Below are positions 37,644 to 50,396 of a stretch of 64,000 bases of DNA, in pieces. A program made the translations under genes and the position numbers. Each line of letters opens with the position of its first letter. The first letter of the stretch is position 1. Under the pieces are notes generated by a model. The model did no database searches and was not told the DNA's origin. It worked only from the letters and a program-made list of their open reading frames with translations. The stretch is from Paraglaciecola marina. Lineage in GTDB: Bacteria > Pseudomonadota > Gammaproteobacteria > Enterobacterales > Alteromonadaceae. The stretch is taken from NCBI RefSeq assembly GCF_004360155.1, contig NZ_SAIS01000001.1, forward strand, positions 496,001-560,000, written 5' to 3'.

Positions 37644-39311
37644 ATGGAAAATTTTGCTGATCTATTTGAAGAAAGTTTAAAAGAACTTGAAACCCGCCCT
37701 GGCTCTATTGTTAAAGGTACTATCGTATCAATCGATAAAGATATCGTACTTGTAGATGCTGGATTAAAATCTGAAAGTGCAATCCCAGTTGAACAGTTTA
37801 GAAATGCAGATGGTGGACTTGATGTTGCTGTTGGTGATTCTATCGATGTTGCTTTGGATGCAGTTGAAGATGGCTTCGGTGAAACTATCCTGTCTCGCGA
37901 AAAAGCGAAACGTCACGAAGCTTGGGTAGAATTAGAAAAAGCGTACACTGAAAAAGAAACGATCATTGGTGTAATTAACGGTAAAGTTAAAGGTGGCTTT
38001 ACAGTTGAAGTTAACACTGTTCGTGCTTTCTTACCTGGTTCATTGGTTGACGTACGTCCAGTTAGAGACACTGCGCACCTTGAAGGTAAAGAATTAGAAT
38101 TTAAAGTTATCAAGCTAGATGCTAAACGCAACAACGTTGTTGTTTCTCGTCGTGCTGTTATCGAAGCAGAAAGCAGTGCTGAGCGTGATACGCTTCTTGC
38201 TAACCTTGAAGAAGGTCATGAAGTTAAAGGTATCGTTAAGAACCTTACTGACTACGGTGCTTTCGTAGACTTAGGTGGCGTAGATGGTCTTCTACACATC
38301 ACAGATATGGCTTGGAAGCGTGTTAAGCACCCAAGTGAAATCGTTAATGTTGGTGACGAAATCAATGTTAAAGTACTTAAGTTTGATAAAGAGAAGTCAC
38401 GTGTATCTCTAGGTATGAAGCAAATGGGCAACGATCCATGGCAAGAAATTGCTAACCGTTACCCTGAAGGCGCTAAATTAAGCGGTGCGGTAACTAACCT
38501 TACTGACTACGGTTGTTTCGTTGAAATCGAAGACGGTGTTGAAGGTCTAGTTCACGTTTCAGAAATGGATTGGACTAACAAAAACATTCACCCATCTAAA
38601 GTTGTTAACTTAGGTGATGTTGTTGAAGTTATGGTTCTTGAAATTGACGAAGAGCGTCGTCGTATTTCTCTTGGTCTTAAGCAATGTATCCCTAACCCTT
38701 GGGAAGAGTTCGCTAAAGCACAGAGTAAAGGTGACAAAGTTTCTGGTAAGATCAAATCTATCACTGACTTCGGTATCTTCATTGGTCTTGATGGCGGCAT
38801 AGATGGACTAGTTCACTTATCTGATATCTCTTGGAACAAAACTGGCGAAGAAGCCGTTCGTGACTTTAAGAAAGGCGACGAAATCTCAGCTGTTGTTTTA
38901 CAAGTTGATCCAGAGCGTGAGCGTATTTCTCTTGGCGTTAAGCAAATTGAAGAAGACCCGTTCAATCAGTACATCACTGATACTAAGAAAGGCACAATCG
39001 TTACTGGTACCGTTACAGCAGTTGATGCTAAAGGCGTAACAGTTAAGTTGGCTGAAGAAGTTGAAGGCTATGTACGTGCCGGCGACTTGTCTCGTGACCG
39101 TGTTGAAGATGCATCTGAAGTAGTTAGCGTTGATTCTGAAATCGAAGCTAAGTTCATGGGTGTTGATCGTAAGAACCGTATCGTTAACTTGTCTGTTAAA
39201 GCAAAAGACCAAGCTGACGAGAAAGAAGCACTAGATAAAGTAAATCAACAAGAAGAAGTTGGTTTCTCTAATGCATTCGCTGACGCGTTCAAAGCGGCTA
39301 AAAACGACTAG
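37644..39311 (+). CDS. rpsA: 30S ribosomal protein S1
   Basis: RNA-binding ribosomal protein that recruits structured or weakly initiated mRNAs. 555 residues (E. coli 557) with six S1 repeats; the last four are clearest, each with the DYGxFV or [11 protein letters not shown] core and the closing RISLGxKQ. Codon choice is visibly more uniform than in neighbouring genes, as expected for high expression. Lies between cmk and ihfB as in E. coli. Confidence 0.98.
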   Translation: MENFADLFEESLKELETRPGSIVKGTIVSIDKDIVLVDAGLKSESAIPVEQFRNADGGLDVAVGDSIDVALDAVEDGFGETILSREKAKRHEAWVELEKAYTEKETIIGVINGKVKGGFTVEVNTVRAFLPGSLVDVRPVRDTAHLEGKELEFKVIKLDAKRNNVVVSRRAVIEAESSAERDTLLANLEEGHEVKGIVKNLTDYGAFVDLGGVDGLLHITDMAWKRVKHPSEIVNVGDEINVKVLKFDKEKSRVSLGMKQMGNDPWQEIANRYPEGAKLSGAVTNLTDYGCFVEIEDGVEGLVHVSEMDWTNKNIHPSKVVNLGDVVEVMVLEIDEERRRISLGLKQCIPNPWEEFAKAQSKGDKVSGKIKSITDFGIFIGLDGGIDGLVHLSDISWNKTGEEAVRDFKKGDEISAVVLQVDPERERISLGVKQIEEDPFNQYITDTKKGTIVTGTVTAVDAKGVTVKLAEEVEGYVRAGDLSRDRVEDASEVVSVDSEIEAKFMGVDRKNRIVNLSVKAKDQADEKEALDKVNQQEEVGFSNAFADAFKAAKND

Positions 39312-39349
39312 AAAGGTCAGCGCGTAGTTTATTTTTAGTCATTAATGTT

Positions 39350-39377
39350 TTGACAAAAATGCTTACGCGCTTATTAT
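39350..39377 (+). promoter_or_regulatory. Sigma70 promoter of ihfB
   Basis: Consensus TTGACA, 16-base spacer, TATTAT, 40 bases upstream of the ihfB ATG in the rpsA-ihfB gap. Confidence 0.75.
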
Positions 39378-39416
39378 CGGTACTGAAAGTTTTTTTGATT
39401 GAGGGAAAGTTTAACA

Positions 39417-39707
39417 ATGACAAAGTCAGAACTTATCGAAAGACTAGCCGATAAAGTCAGCCATGTCCCAGCTAAAGATGTTGAGACGTCGATAAAAGAA
39501 ATGCTTGAGCAAATGGCGCAAACCTTACAAAAAGGTGAGCGTATCGAAATCAGAGGTTTCGGAAGTTTCTCATTACATTATCGTGCTCCACGTGTTGGCC
39601 GTAATCCTAAAACCGGTGAAACAGTAGAATTGGAAGGCAAATATGTCCCCCATTTTAAACCTGGTAAAGAATTACGAGAAAGGGTTAACGAAAGCTTAGC
39701 TAACTGA
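39417..39707 (+). CDS. ihfB: Integration host factor subunit beta
   Basis: Half of the IHF heterodimer that bends DNA sharply. 96 residues from the ATG giving [13 protein letters not shown], the start of E. coli IhfB; the frame extends six codons further to a TTG that precedes the GAGGGA ribosome-binding site. The DNA-binding arm [20 protein letters not shown] contains the intercalating proline. Own promoter and terminator. Confidence 0.97.
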   Translation: MTKSELIERLADKVSHVPAKDVETSIKEMLEQMAQTLQKGERIEIRGFGSFSLHYRAPRVGRNPKTGETVELEGKYVPHFKPGKELRERVNESLAN

Positions 39708-39724
39708 TACTTTAGTATTTTTTT

Positions 39725-39758
39725 AAAAACGGCACTCCAATTAGGGTGCCGTTTTTGT
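39725..39758 (+). terminator. Intrinsic terminator of ihfB
   Basis: 13-bp stem AAAAACGGCACTC / GGGTGCCGTTTTT (one weak pair) with a 6-base loop and T-run, 18 bases after the stop. Confidence 0.94.
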
Positions 39759-39873
39759 TAGAGTAAGCTACAAATTTTGATATCTGGCCAAAGCTCACCT
39801 ATTGCACTGTTCAGTTATTCATCTTGTATACGCCAAATTCAACTTCTTCTAGTTAAAATCTCGGAGGCATCAA

Positions 39874-40146
39874 ATGAAAATTAAAGGTTTAGTACTACTC
39901 ATTTTTATATTGATGATGCTAGTTATTGCTGGGTTTATAGGTACTCAAAATGGTCATATTGTTTTGGTTAACTATTTATTGGCTGAGACACAAGTAAAAA
40001 TGTCTACAGTATTAGTGTCTGCCTTTTTACTGGGGTTTGGTGCGTGTTTTACTGGGGGGATTTATTTCTATTTTCGTATGAAATGGAAAATAACTGCACT
40101 AACTCGTAAAAATAAGAAGCTCAGCCAACAGGTAATTGATAAGTAA
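39874..40146 (+). CDS. lapA: Lipopolysaccharide assembly protein A domain protein (LapA)
   Basis: 90 residues with two membrane helices (GLVLLIFILMMLVIAGFIGT and VLVSAFLLGFGACFTGGIYF) and a short charged C-terminal helix. This matches LapA/YciS, the partner of LapB in controlling LPS synthesis. Stop and lapB start overlap by one base (TAATG). GGAGG lies upstream of the ATG. Confidence 0.93.
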   Translation: MKIKGLVLLIFILMMLVIAGFIGTQNGHIVLVNYLLAETQVKMSTVLVSAFLLGFGACFTGGIYFYFRMKWKITALTRKNKKLSQQVIDK

Positions 40147-41315
40147 TGTTAGAGCTTCTATTCCTTCTATTACCTGTTGCAGCTGGTTATGGTTGGATGA
40201 TGGGCCGCAATAGCGCTAGGCAATCCCAGCGTCGTCAATCAAGTATTCTTGCAAAACATTATTACAAAGGCTTAAACTTTTTACTGTCAGATGAACCTGA
40301 TAAAGCCGTCGATACCCTAATTAAAATGATAGATTTAGACAGTGATACTGTTGAAACGCATATCGCCATGGGGAAGTTCTTCCGTCACAGAGGGGAGCTT
40401 GATAGAGCAATTCGAGTTCACCAAAACTTAGTTAGTAAAGAAGAAATATCTCCCTCTCAAAGAGAGTCTGCTCTATATGAGTTAGGCAGAGATTATATTC
40501 TTGCCGGTTTTTTAGAACGTGCCGAAAATGCATTTTTACAATTACTGAATAGCGAACGCCATTTCATTAATGCTCAAACTCAACTGTTTAATATTTATCA
40601 AACAACAAAAGAGTGGCAACGTGCCATAGAGCTTGCAGAAAGGATGATAGGAGCGGGTGGTGATAGTAATGAGCTTTATACTAGAGTGGCTCATTTTTAT
40701 TGTGAACAGGCTAATATAGATTGGAAAAATACTCAGATAGAGGCAGCGTTAGATAGTCTACATAAAGCCAGTTCAGCGGATGAAAACGCAGTTCGACCTT
40801 GGTTGATGTTAGGCGAAATAGCCATGGAAGAAAACCAATACGAAAGAGCCTTAGATTACCTATCAGAAGTACCTGTACGTGATATTAATTGGTTAAGTGA
40901 AGCGGTACCTCTTATTGAAGAGTGCGCTGAAAAGTTAAATGACGATCAGAAACTAAATCAAGTTTTAGATGAGTATTGGCAACAATGTGCTACTGCTTAT
41001 CTGGCTAAAGTTAAATTGATGGCAAAAGACGGTGATGTAGACAAAGCCGCAGAGGTGTTGTTAGACCAGCTTAGAAGGCACCCCACAATGAAAGGCTTTA
41101 AAACCTTGATGGGGTTATATATAGATTTACAGCACAATGATCAATCAACCAATAGCTTGAGCTTGTTAAAAGATTTAGTAGAAGAACAAATTAAACAAAG
41201 ACCCAAATTCAGGTGCCACAGCTGTGGATTTTCAGGAAGCCAACTTCATTGGTTATGCCCTTCCTGTAAAAAATGGGGTGTGGTTAGACCGATTAAAGGC
41301 TTAGACGGGGAATAG
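40146..41315 (+). CDS. lapB: LPS assembly regulator LapB (YciM)
   Basis: 389 residues: an N-terminal membrane anchor, a series of tetratricopeptide repeats (from about residue 36) and a C-terminal rubredoxin-like zinc module with two CxxC pairs (CHSCGFSG and CPSCKKWG). In E. coli LapB acts with FtsH to adjust LpxC levels. Coupled to lapA; pyrF follows after one base, the order of E. coli. Confidence 0.95.
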   Translation: MLELLFLLLPVAAGYGWMMGRNSARQSQRRQSSILAKHYYKGLNFLLSDEPDKAVDTLIKMIDLDSDTVETHIAMGKFFRHRGELDRAIRVHQNLVSKEEISPSQRESALYELGRDYILAGFLERAENAFLQLLNSERHFINAQTQLFNIYQTTKEWQRAIELAERMIGAGGDSNELYTRVAHFYCEQANIDWKNTQIEAALDSLHKASSADENAVRPWLMLGEIAMEENQYERALDYLSEVPVRDINWLSEAVPLIEECAEKLNDDQKLNQVLDEYWQQCATAYLAKVKLMAKDGDVDKAAEVLLDQLRRHPTMKGFKTLMGLYIDLQHNDQSTNSLSLLKDLVEEQIKQRPKFRCHSCGFSGSQLHWLCPSCKKWGVVRPIKGLDGE

Positions 41316-41316
41316 C

Positions 41317-42012
41317 GTGAAAGATCCAAAAGTAGTGATTGCATTAGATTTTGCAGAATTGAAACAAGCCGAAGCATTTGTTGATAAATTAAACCCAGAG
41401 TTATGCCGCCTAAAAGTAGGTAAAGAGATGTTCACTCACTTTGGGCCAGAGTTTGTCAAAACCTTGGTTAATAGAAAGTTTGATGTGTTTCTGGATTTAA
41501 AATTTCATGATATTCCTAATACTGTTTCTAAAGCCTGTCAGGCGGCAGCTGATTTAGGTGTATGGATGGTTAACGTCCATGCCTCCGGCGGTCCAAAGAT
41601 GATGGAGCAAGCACGGTTAGGGCTAGAGAGTTACGGTGCCAAAAAGCCACTCTTGATAGCAGTGACTGTACTTACCAGTATGGATCAAGAGCAACTGAAT
41701 GCAATTGGTATTAGTTTATCTCCCCAGCAACAAGTGTTGAACCTAGCAAAGCTTACCCACAAGTGTGGTTTAGATGGTGTGGTATGTTCAGCGCAGGAGT
41801 CTAGTTTGCTGAAAACTGAAGTGGCGCAAGATTTTACCTTAGTTACTCCAGGTATCAGGCCCGTTGGTGCTGATAAAGGTGATCAAATAAGAATTATGAC
41901 ACCGAAAAATGCTATTGATGCTGGATCTGATTATCTCGTAATAGGCCGGCCAATTACCCAAGCAGCCGACCCATTACAAGCATTGATTGATATAAACCAA
42001 TCAATTTACTAA
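41317..42012 (+). CDS. pyrF: Orotidine 5'-phosphate decarboxylase
   Basis: Last step of UMP synthesis. 231 residues; the catalytic Lys/Asp array is in [14 protein letters not shown] (about 62-75), and the phosphate loop is [14 protein letters not shown] followed by [13 protein letters not shown] start, one base after the lapB stop. Its end is six bases from the convergent ald, with no room for a terminator. Confidence 0.97.
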   Translation: MKDPKVVIALDFAELKQAEAFVDKLNPELCRLKVGKEMFTHFGPEFVKTLVNRKFDVFLDLKFHDIPNTVSKACQAAADLGVWMVNVHASGGPKMMEQARLGLESYGAKKPLLIAVTVLTSMDQEQLNAIGISLSPQQQVLNLAKLTHKCGLDGVVCSAQESSLLKTEVAQDFTLVTPGIRPVGADKGDQIRIMTPKNAIDAGSDYLVIGRPITQAADPLQALIDINQSIY

Positions 42013-42017
42013 ATCAC

Positions 42018-43151
42018 TTAAAGTGTTTCTAACGCAGTTTTAGGCTCTACGTATTCAAGGTTGAGCTCTTCACCTAATGCGTCTACTACAGCTTTATATG
42101 TTACTTTACCTTGGTGAACATTTAGTCCATTCAATAAATGTGCGTCATCTAACATCGCTTGTTTTGCCCCCTTATTTGCTAGGGCCAAACCATAATGTAA
42201 AGTGGCGTTGTTTAATGCCATAGTAGAAGTACGGGCCACACCACCAGGCATGTTTGCTACACAATAATGTACAACATCATCGATGACATAAACTGGATCT
42301 TGATGAGTCGTCGCTTTAGAGGTTTCAAAGCAGCCACCTTGGTCAATGGCAACATCTACAACCACAGAGCCTGTTTTCATATTCTTGATATGTTCACGAT
42401 TGAGTAATTTAGGCGCTGCAGCGCCAGGTACTAATACTGCACCCACAACAAGATCTGCTCTTGATGAGTAGTACTCAATTGCTTCAGCGGTTGAGTATAC
42501 AGTCGCCAAGCGACCTTCAAAAATATCATCTAATTCACGCAAGCGGTTTAAGGATCTGTCTAGAATTGTGACGTTTGCGCCTAGACCCATTGCCATTTTC
42601 GCAGCGTTAAGACCTACAACACCACCGCCTATAACTAAAACTTTACCAGGGGCTACACCAGGAACGCCACCTAATAGGGTGCCACTGCCGCCTTGGGCTT
42701 TTTCTAAATAATGTGCGCCAGCTTGTACAGCCATTCTACCGGCAACTTCACTCATAGGTGCAAGTAGTGGTAGGGCTCCTTTGGCATCTGTAACTGTTTC
42801 ATATGCGATACAAGTTGCGCCTGACTCTACTAACAATTTGGTTTGAGTAGGATCGGGTGCAAGGTGTAAATAAGTATATAAAATCTGACCTGGACGCAAC
42901 ATTTTACATTCATTAGGCTGAGGCTCTTTAACCTTGACAATCATTTCAGCTTTAGCAAATATTTCTTCAGCCGCTGCGATAATTTCAGCGCCAGCCGTTA
43001 TATACTGCTCGTCAGTAAAGCCTATGCCGGTACCGGCATCTTTCTCTACCCACACTTGATGGTTATTATTTACAAACTCTTTAACAGCGGCAGGAGTGAG
43101 TCCTACACGATATTCGTGATTTTTTATTTCTTTTGGTACACCAATCAGCAT
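42018..43151 (-). CDS. ald: Alanine dehydrogenase
   Basis: NAD-dependent interconversion of alanine and pyruvate plus ammonia. 377 residues with the family residues R15 (EYRVGLTP), K74 (VKVKEP), H96 (YLHLA) and the NAD-binding GGGVVG at 175-180. GGGAG lies upstream of the ATG. Divergent from lrp with a 139-base gap. E. coli has no ald at this site, so it is an insertion relative to that order. Lrp control is plausible. Confidence 0.96.
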   Translation of the reverse strand: MLIGVPKEIKNHEYRVGLTPAAVKEFVNNNHQVWVEKDAGTGIGFTDEQYITAGAEIIAAAEEIFAKAEMIVKVKEPQPNECKMLRPGQILYTYLHLAPDPTQTKLLVESGATCIAYETVTDAKGALPLLAPMSEVAGRMAVQAGAHYLEKAQGGSGTLLGGVPGVAPGKVLVIGGGVVGLNAAKMAMGLGANVTILDRSLNRLRELDDIFEGRLATVYSTAEAIEYYSSRADLVVGAVLVPGAAAPKLLNREHIKNMKTGSVVVDVAIDQGGCFETSKATTHQDPVYVIDDVVHYCVANMPGGVARTSTMALNNATLHYGLALANKGAKQAMLDDAHLLNGLNVHQGKVTYKAVVDALGEELNLEYVEPKTALETL

Positions 43152-43290
43152 TTTATTACTCCCATATGGTTAAAGGTTTTAGTTGTTAGTCGCTGGGATT
43201 AGTATAAAGGAACTTGTTCAGTAAGAAGTTTTGAATAAAATTTAGTTAAAGTATAAAATTCTGTAAAACTATTAAATAGCAAAATTAAAT

Positions 43291-43776
43291 ATGTTGATCA
43301 AAACCCCAAAACACTTAGACAGAATAGATAGAAACATACTAATAGAGCTACAACAAAATGGCAGAATCACCAATTCTGAACTTGCAAATAAAGTAGGGTT
43401 AAGCGCAAGTCCTTGTTTAGAAAGAGTTAAGCGGTTAGAAGGGGAGGGCTACATTACTGGTTACCACGCTAGGGTTAACCCAGATAAGCTAGGCGCAGCT
43501 ATGTTGGTTTTTGTCGAAATTACTTTAGTGAAAACATCTGTCGATATATTTGAAGAATTTTCTACTGCGGTTAAGGCCCATGACGACATTCAAGAGTGTC
43601 ACCTTGTATCAGGCAACTTTGATTATTTACTCAAAGCAAGAGTGGCTGATATGTCTAGTTACCGAAAATTGTTAGGGGATACTCTATTACGTCTACCGGG
43701 CGTGAGTGAATCACGAACCTACGTTGTGATGGAAGAGGTTAAAGAGTCTACTCAAGTAAAAATTAGCCTACGTTAA
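43291..43776 (+). CDS. lrp: Leucine-responsive regulatory protein Lrp
   Basis: Global AsnC/Lrp-family regulator. 161 residues; the helix-turn-helix is in NSELANKVGLSASPCLERVKRL (split: recognition part SASPCLERVKRL), and the C-terminal RAM domain includes IQECHLVSGNFDYLLKARV. Identity with E. coli Lrp is high through most of the length, and the lrp-ftsK-lolA-rarA order is conserved, so this is the true Lrp and not merely a local AldR-type regulator. No clear ribosome-binding site precedes the ATG. Confidence 0.94.
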   Translation: MLIKTPKHLDRIDRNILIELQQNGRITNSELANKVGLSASPCLERVKRLEGEGYITGYHARVNPDKLGAAMLVFVEITLVKTSVDIFEEFSTAVKAHDDIQECHLVSGNFDYLLKARVADMSSYRKLLGDTLLRLPGVSESRTYVVMEEVKESTQVKISLR

Positions 43777-43836
43777 TTTTTATCGTTTAATTACTAAGCG
43801 AAGAAACCTTCTAAACTAGGATTTTTACAACGACAC

Positions 43837-43852
43837 TGGTATCTTATACAGC
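43837..43852 (+). promoter_or_regulatory. LexA-like box upstream of ftsK
   Basis: CTGGTATCTTATACAG fits CTG-N10-CAG with an AT-rich centre, 36 bases before the ftsK ATG. E. coli ftsK (dinH) is LexA-controlled, so the site is probably a conserved SOS operator. Confidence 0.65.
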
Positions 43853-43887
43853 ATTAATTTCTTCATAAAAGTAACGAAATAAAACCT

Positions 43888-46329
43888 ATGGCAAGACTGA
43901 GTGGCATTCAAAGAGTTATGGAAGTGGGCATGATTGTAAGCTGTGTCTTTGCATTTTTTCTATTACTAGCCATGGCCTCGTTTCATCCTGCTGATCCCAG
44001 TTGGAGTCAGGCGGGTTTACAAAACGACGTTAACAATTGGGTTGGGCCTATAGGCGCTTGGTTTGCTGATATCTTGTTTTTTACTTTAGGCTCTTTTGCT
44101 TATTGTCTACCTTTTTGTTGTGCATTTTTAGGTTGGTTTTTGTTTCAGCAAACTAAAACTCTATTTGAAATAGATTATCTCACCATCGCATTGCGATTAA
44201 TCGGTGCCATTTTATTGGTTTTAGGTGTAACTGGCCTGCTTAGTATGAATGCAGCAGACATTCATACCTATACCTCTGGTGGCATGGTGGGAGATATTCT
44301 TAGCTCGTCTTTAATCCCGTACTTCAGTGTAGTGGGTACAACTCTTTTACTTCTATGTTTTTTTTGCACAGGCTTTACTTTGTTGAGCGGTATTTCATGG
44401 TTGTTTATCGTAGATAAATTGGGTGAGATAACGCTTTTTATTAGCCGCTATATTTATCGCACTCCTGCTAAATTGAAGCAATCTTCTATACCATTATTGA
44501 CCTTTAAGCGCCCTGAGAAAAAACATCCTGCTTTAGAAAATACAGAAAACGATTTTTGGGGAGAAGAGCCTTCAACTGCACACGAAAATCCTTTTGCTAC
44601 AGTTTCTGAAGATCCAAGCCCTGAGCCAGAAGTTCCGCAAAGTATTTTGGAAGAGCCAGAAGAGAAATCTAAGTCACCTGTATCTTTTAGTGAGTTAAAG
44701 AAAAAAATCACTAAATCTCGCAGTGAACCCAAAGCGCTTAAAGAACCAAAATTCGAACCCGCAGCGGGTTCTGGTGGCATAGTAACAGCCACGGCTGTTC
44801 ATGTACCTGAGCCTGATGAAAATGGTGAAGCCCAAGGGCCTATGCCGTCTTTTGACCTGCTTGAACGGGCAGATAAAGTTAAAAATCCTATTACACCAGA
44901 AGAGCTTGAAATCGTTTCTCGCCTATTAGAAAGCAAGTTAGCTGATTTCAATATCGAAGCTCGAGTAGTCGGAGTTTACCCCGGCCCTGTCATTACCCGC
45001 TTCGAAATGGAGCTCGCACCCGGCGTGAAAGTCAGTAAAATTACCACTTTATCTAAAGATTTAGCCCGCTCTATGTCGGCTATATCAGTGCGAGTTGTTG
45101 AGGTTATCCCCGGTAAGTCAGTAATTGGCCTAGAACTCCCCAATAAAAAGCGTGATATGGTGCGCTTAAGTGAAGTGATTACCGATGATGTATTCCAGTC
45201 GTCAGAATCAGCCTTAACTATGGTGTTAGGTGCCGATATTTCTGGCAAACCTGTATTTGTTGATTTGGCTAAAATGCCGCACTTGTTAGTAGCAGGTACC
45301 ACGGGCTCTGGTAAGTCTGTGGGCGTAAACGTGATGATCTTAAGTTTGCTGTATAAGTCGACGCCAGAAGATGTACGCTTAATTATGATTGATCCTAAGA
45401 TGCTTGAGTTATCAGTGTATGAAGGGATTCCACACCTGTTAGCTGAAGTAGTTACCGACATGAAAGAAGCGGCTAATGCGCTGCGTTGGTGTGTGGGTGA
45501 GATGGAACGCAGATACAAGTTGATGTCTGCTTTAGGGGTCAGAAACCTAAAAGGTTGTAACGCTAAAATACTCAAAGCTATCGAAGACGGTGAGCCTATT
45601 CGCGACCCACTTTGGAAATCAGAAGAAAGCATGGAAACCGAAGCTCCATTCTTAGAGAAGCTACCAGCGATTGTGGTGGTAGTTGACGAATTTGCCGATA
45701 TGATGATGATAGTCGGCAAAAAAGTTGAAGAGCTAATTGCACGAATAGCACAAAAGGCAAGGGCTGCTGGCATACACTTGATACTTGCCACACAAAGGCC
45801 TTCGGTAGACGTGATTACAGGTTTGATTAAAGCCAACATACCTACTCGTATAGCGTTTCAGGTATCTTCAAAAATTGACTCCAGAACAATATTAGATCAA
45901 CAAGGTGCCGAAGCCTTATTAGGTGCTGGTGATATGTTGTATTTGCCCCCAGGAACAGGGGTTCCTACCCGTGTCCATGGTGCATTTGTTGATGACCATG
46001 AAGTACATGCTGTAGTGGCTGATTGGAAAAGACGTGGCGCCCCCCAATATATTGATGAAATCCTCAATGGAGACGCTAGCGCTGAAATACTCCTGCCTGG
46101 AGAACAACCAGAGGGTGAAGACCAAGAGTTTGATGCGTTTTATGACGAAGCCGTGGCGTTTATAACAGAAACCCGCAGAGCTTCAGTGTCTAGTGTGCAG
46201 CGCAAATTCAGAATTGGTTACAATCGCGCAGCGCGTTTAGTTGAACAAATGGAACAAAGTGGCGTCGTATCTGCACCCGGTCATAACGGTAATAGGGAAG
46301 TGTTAGCTTCACCTGCTCCAAGAGATTAA
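43888..46329 (+). CDS. ftsK: DNA translocase FtsK
   Basis: Couples septum formation to clearing of chromosome termini. 813 residues: N-terminal four-helix membrane domain (to about 190), a short proline/glutamate-rich linker (about 200-310), an alpha/beta RecA-like motor with Walker [14 protein letters not shown] and Walker [14 protein letters not shown], and a C-terminal winged-helix gamma domain ([23 protein letters not shown]) that reads KOPS. The linker is much shorter than in E. coli FtsK (1329 residues), a common form. Confidence 0.96.
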   Translation: MARLSGIQRVMEVGMIVSCVFAFFLLLAMASFHPADPSWSQAGLQNDVNNWVGPIGAWFADILFFTLGSFAYCLPFCCAFLGWFLFQQTKTLFEIDYLTIALRLIGAILLVLGVTGLLSMNAADIHTYTSGGMVGDILSSSLIPYFSVVGTTLLLLCFFCTGFTLLSGISWLFIVDKLGEITLFISRYIYRTPAKLKQSSIPLLTFKRPEKKHPALENTENDFWGEEPSTAHENPFATVSEDPSPEPEVPQSILEEPEEKSKSPVSFSELKKKITKSRSEPKALKEPKFEPAAGSGGIVTATAVHVPEPDENGEAQGPMPSFDLLERADKVKNPITPEELEIVSRLLESKLADFNIEARVVGVYPGPVITRFEMELAPGVKVSKITTLSKDLARSMSAISVRVVEVIPGKSVIGLELPNKKRDMVRLSEVITDDVFQSSESALTMVLGADISGKPVFVDLAKMPHLLVAGTTGSGKSVGVNVMILSLLYKSTPEDVRLIMIDPKMLELSVYEGIPHLLAEVVTDMKEAANALRWCVGEMERRYKLMSALGVRNLKGCNAKILKAIEDGEPIRDPLWKSEESMETEAPFLEKLPAIVVVVDEFADMMMIVGKKVEELIARIAQKARAAGIHLILATQRPSVDVITGLIKANIPTRIAFQVSSKIDSRTILDQQGAEALLGAGDMLYLPPGTGVPTRVHGAFVDDHEVHAVVADWKRRGAPQYIDEILNGDASAEILLPGEQPEGEDQEFDAFYDEAVAFITETRRASVSSVQRKFRIGYNRAARLVEQMEQSGVVSAPGHNGNREVLASPAPRD

Positions 46330-46361
46330 GAGCTACTTTTAGATATTCGAGAAATATAACT

Positions 46362-46997
46362 ATGAAAAAATCTATAATTTTTACTGGATTATTTATCACC
46401 AGTTTATGCTTGGCTAGCCATGTATTTGCTCAAGATAGTGCTAGTAATGTGAAACAACAGTTAAAAGACAAACTGTATAATTTGCGGACTTATCAAGCCA
46501 AGTTTACCCAAACAGTTACAGACTCCGAAGGCACGGTACTACAGGAAGCCCAAGGTAAAATTGTGATGAGCCAACCAAATAAGCTTTATTGGGAATTACT
46601 AGAGCCTAATGAAAGTATATTGTTAGCAGATGGTGATACTTTGTGGAATATTGACTCTTTTATGGAGCAAGTGGTTGCTTATGACCAAAATTTGGCAATC
46701 GAAAATAACCCCCTTATTTTATTAACAGACCCTTATAGCAAAAAGTGGCAAGACTACAATGTAGCAATCGCTGCTGAGGAATTTATTATTGAACCTATTT
46801 CTGCAAATGGCAGCATTGAAGTATTACGTTTGTTTTTTAAAGGAGAGAAATTATTAGGGCTAGAAACCCGAGATACTCAGCAACAAACTAGTCGTTTGAC
46901 TTTTTCAGATATTCAACAAAATAAAGATATTTTGCAATCCATGTTTTCTTTTAGCTTGCCTATAGGATACGAATTAGATGACCAACGTAATCCATGA
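46362..46997 (+). CDS. lolA: Outer-membrane lipoprotein carrier protein LolA
   Basis: Periplasmic chaperone carrying lipoproteins from LolCDE to LolB. 211 residues with a signal peptide ([22 protein letters not shown]) and the family regions [14 protein letters not shown] and [23 protein letters not shown]. Its TGA overlaps the rarA ATG (ATGA). Order ftsK-lolA-rarA-serS as in E. coli. Confidence 0.95.
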   Translation: MKKSIIFTGLFITSLCLASHVFAQDSASNVKQQLKDKLYNLRTYQAKFTQTVTDSEGTVLQEAQGKIVMSQPNKLYWELLEPNESILLADGDTLWNIDSFMEQVVAYDQNLAIENNPLILLTDPYSKKWQDYNVAIAAEEFIIEPISANGSIEVLRLFFKGEKLLGLETRDTQQQTSRLTFSDIQQNKDILQSMFSFSLPIGYELDDQRNP

Positions 46998-48343
46998 CAG
47001 GTGAGTTCGATTTTTCAGACAGCCAAGCAGATACTGAGAACTTTGCCCCCTTAGCTGCCCGTATGCGCCCAAGTTCAATTGAAGAATACTTCGGGCAACA
47101 GCATATCATTGGGCCAGACAAACCTTTACGTGCAGCGCTCCTCCGCGGCCAGTGTCATTCCATGATCCTATGGGGGCCTCCAGGCACAGGTAAAACGACA
47201 TTGGCTGAATTAGTCGCGTCCCACTGTAACGCCCATATTGAGCGTTTATCGGCAGTAAGTAGTGGTGTTAAAGACATACGTCAAGCTATCGAAAACGCTA
47301 AGCTGTTCGCTTTACAACACAAACAAAGAACCATTTTATTTGTAGATGAAGTGCATCGTTTTAATAAAAGCCAACAAGATGCTTTTTTACCTTTTATTGA
47401 GGATGGTACCGTTACCTTTGTTGGTGCGACTACCGAAAATCCATCATTTGAATTGAACAATGCTTTGCTTTCTAGGGCTAGGGTATATGTTTTAAAAAGC
47501 CTTAACGAAACAGACCTAGAAGAAGTATTAAATCGGGCATTAACAGATACAGACTGTGGCTTAGGTAAGTTAGGTATTAAAGTTGAACATAACGCCAAAT
47601 CTGTATTAATTGATTTATCTGGCGGTGATGCCCGCAGGTTATTAAATTACCTTGAACTAACAGCTGATTTTTTACCGGCCAACAGTCATGAATTAACGGT
47701 AGAAATGGTAAAGCTGGCAGTAGGCGAGCGAGTCGCCCAATATGACAAAAATGGTGACCAGTTTTACGACTTAATCTCCGCTTTTCATAAATCAGTACGA
47801 GGTTCAGCACCAGATGCGGCTTTGTACTGGTATGCTCGAATGTTAACAGCAGGATGCGACCCTTTGTATGTTGCAAGGCGACTATTAGCTATAGCCACAG
47901 AAGATATAGGCAATGCAGACCCAAGAGCCATGCAAATATGCTTAAATGCTTGGGATATTTTTCATCGAGTGGGGCCAGCCGAAGGCGAAAGGGCGATAGC
48001 TCAAGCCACTATTTATTGTGCCAGTGCTGCTAAAAGCAATGCAGTTTACGTGGCTTTTAAAGCTGCAGTTCGAGATGCCAAAGAGGCCCCTGATTATCCA
48101 GTACCAGAGCACCTTAGAAATGCACCAACATCACTCATGAAAGATTTAGGGTATGGTCAAGAGTACCGGTATGCCCACGATGAGCCCAATGGTTATGCTG
48201 CAGGAGAGAATTACTTCCCAGAAGAAAAACAACATACCCAATACTATCAGCCAACGAATCGTGGCTTAGAGAAAAAACTACAAGAAAAACTAGCATTCTT
48301 GAAACAATTAGACGCTTCAAGCTCTCAACATAGGTACAAATAA
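46994..48343 (+). CDS. rarA: Replication-associated recombination ATPase RarA (MgsA)
   Basis: AAA+ ATPase acting at stalled forks with SSB. 449 residues; Walker A is [12 protein letters not shown] (about 58-69), Walker [19 protein letters not shown], sensor 1 [12 protein letters not shown], then the C-terminal tetramerisation domain ([11 protein letters not shown]). Translationally coupled to lolA; crcB follows after one base. Confidence 0.96.
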   Translation: MTGEFDFSDSQADTENFAPLAARMRPSSIEEYFGQQHIIGPDKPLRAALLRGQCHSMILWGPPGTGKTTLAELVASHCNAHIERLSAVSSGVKDIRQAIENAKLFALQHKQRTILFVDEVHRFNKSQQDAFLPFIEDGTVTFVGATTENPSFELNNALLSRARVYVLKSLNETDLEEVLNRALTDTDCGLGKLGIKVEHNAKSVLIDLSGGDARRLLNYLELTADFLPANSHELTVEMVKLAVGERVAQYDKNGDQFYDLISAFHKSVRGSAPDAALYWYARMLTAGCDPLYVARRLLAIATEDIGNADPRAMQICLNAWDIFHRVGPAEGERAIAQATIYCASAAKSNAVYVAFKAAVRDAKEAPDYPVPEHLRNAPTSLMKDLGYGQEYRYAHDEPNGYAAGENYFPEEKQHTQYYQPTNRGLEKKLQEKLAFLKQLDASSSQHRYK

Positions 48344-48344
48344 T

Positions 48345-48725
48345 ATGCAATCTACCACCATTTACATTTTTATTGCCCTAGGTGGCGCCACAGGTGCGTG
48401 TTTACGTTATTTTCTATCGCAACTTATGCTTCAATGGTTTGGTAAAGGCTTTCCTTTTGGTACACTTCTGGTCAATGTTGTAGGCTCTTTTCTACTCGGT
48501 TTTTTATATTCATTATTTGAACATGGTCACTTAGAAACCACGCTGTTACGAACAACAATAGGAATAGGTTTTTTGGGAGCGTTAACCACGTTTTCAACTT
48601 TTTCCGTAGACACACTGGTACTTTTTCAACAGGGCTTATGGTTGAAAGCTGTACTCAACATAATATTAAATATTCTGTGCTGTTTATTTGCAGCATGGGT
48701 AGGTACTCAAATAGTTAAAGGTTAA
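48345..48725 (+). CDS. crcB: Fluoride channel CrcB/Fluc
   Basis: Small dual-topology fluoride channel of the inner membrane. 126 residues with four hydrophobic helices; family motifs [25 protein letters not shown] and [12 protein letters not shown] (the Phe-box/Na-site region) are all present. Sits between rarA and serS, tightly packed. No crcB fluoride riboswitch is visible upstream, so it is read with rarA. Confidence 0.95.
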   Translation: MQSTTIYIFIALGGATGACLRYFLSQLMLQWFGKGFPFGTLLVNVVGSFLLGFLYSLFEHGHLETTLLRTTIGIGFLGALTTFSTFSVDTLVLFQQGLWLKAVLNIILNILCCLFAAWVGTQIVKG

Positions 48726-48729
48726 ATAA

Positions 48730-50025
<1,296 letters not shown>

Positions 50026-50052
50026 TAAGTATTTTAGGTTTAACCTAATGAT

Positions 50053-50080
50053 AAAGGCGAGCTTAGGCTCGCCTTTTGTT
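50053..50080 (+). terminator. Intrinsic terminator of serS
   Basis: Stem AAAGGCGAGC / GCTCGCCTTT, loop TTAG, with Ts following, 28 bases after the stop codon. Confidence 0.93.
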
Positions 50081-50396
50081 TTTATTCACATTGTTTACTC
50101 ATTCGCTGCGTTTACATTTATTTACTTGGTACACTGAGAAAATCTCTTTTGCATAAACTTCCCTAGAAATAATCAGCATATTTGTGCACTAGTAGTGTCG
50201 GTCCCATGTATATGCAATATCTTGTGTAATCGCCGTATTTCTAAATCACTAAATCTCAGATTTAGAAAAACTGATTTCGTTGTAATAACTTAGAGCATAT
50301 GTCTAAAATGGCCTTAAGGATATATACGGCAACCTCCCGTGTTTAAATACGGGGGGCTATTAATATTGTTGGTCTTAATCAAGGATAGAGAAAAGT
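50081..50396. other. Leader region of the KAP NTPase gene, left part of the inserted segment
   Basis: No gene is seen. A strong hairpin CCTCCCGT / ACGGGGGG with an 8-base AT loop lies at 50333-50356, 40 bases before the KAP gene. Its form resembles the subterminal hairpins of IS200/IS605-type elements or a structured 5' leader. No integrase remnant was found. Confidence 0.5.

Noticed and set aside
44976-45839. 287-codon open frame on the minus strand
   Set aside because: It lies wholly inside ftsK in the antisense direction; its length follows from ftsK codon use, and the peptide shows no family resemblance or ribosome-binding site.
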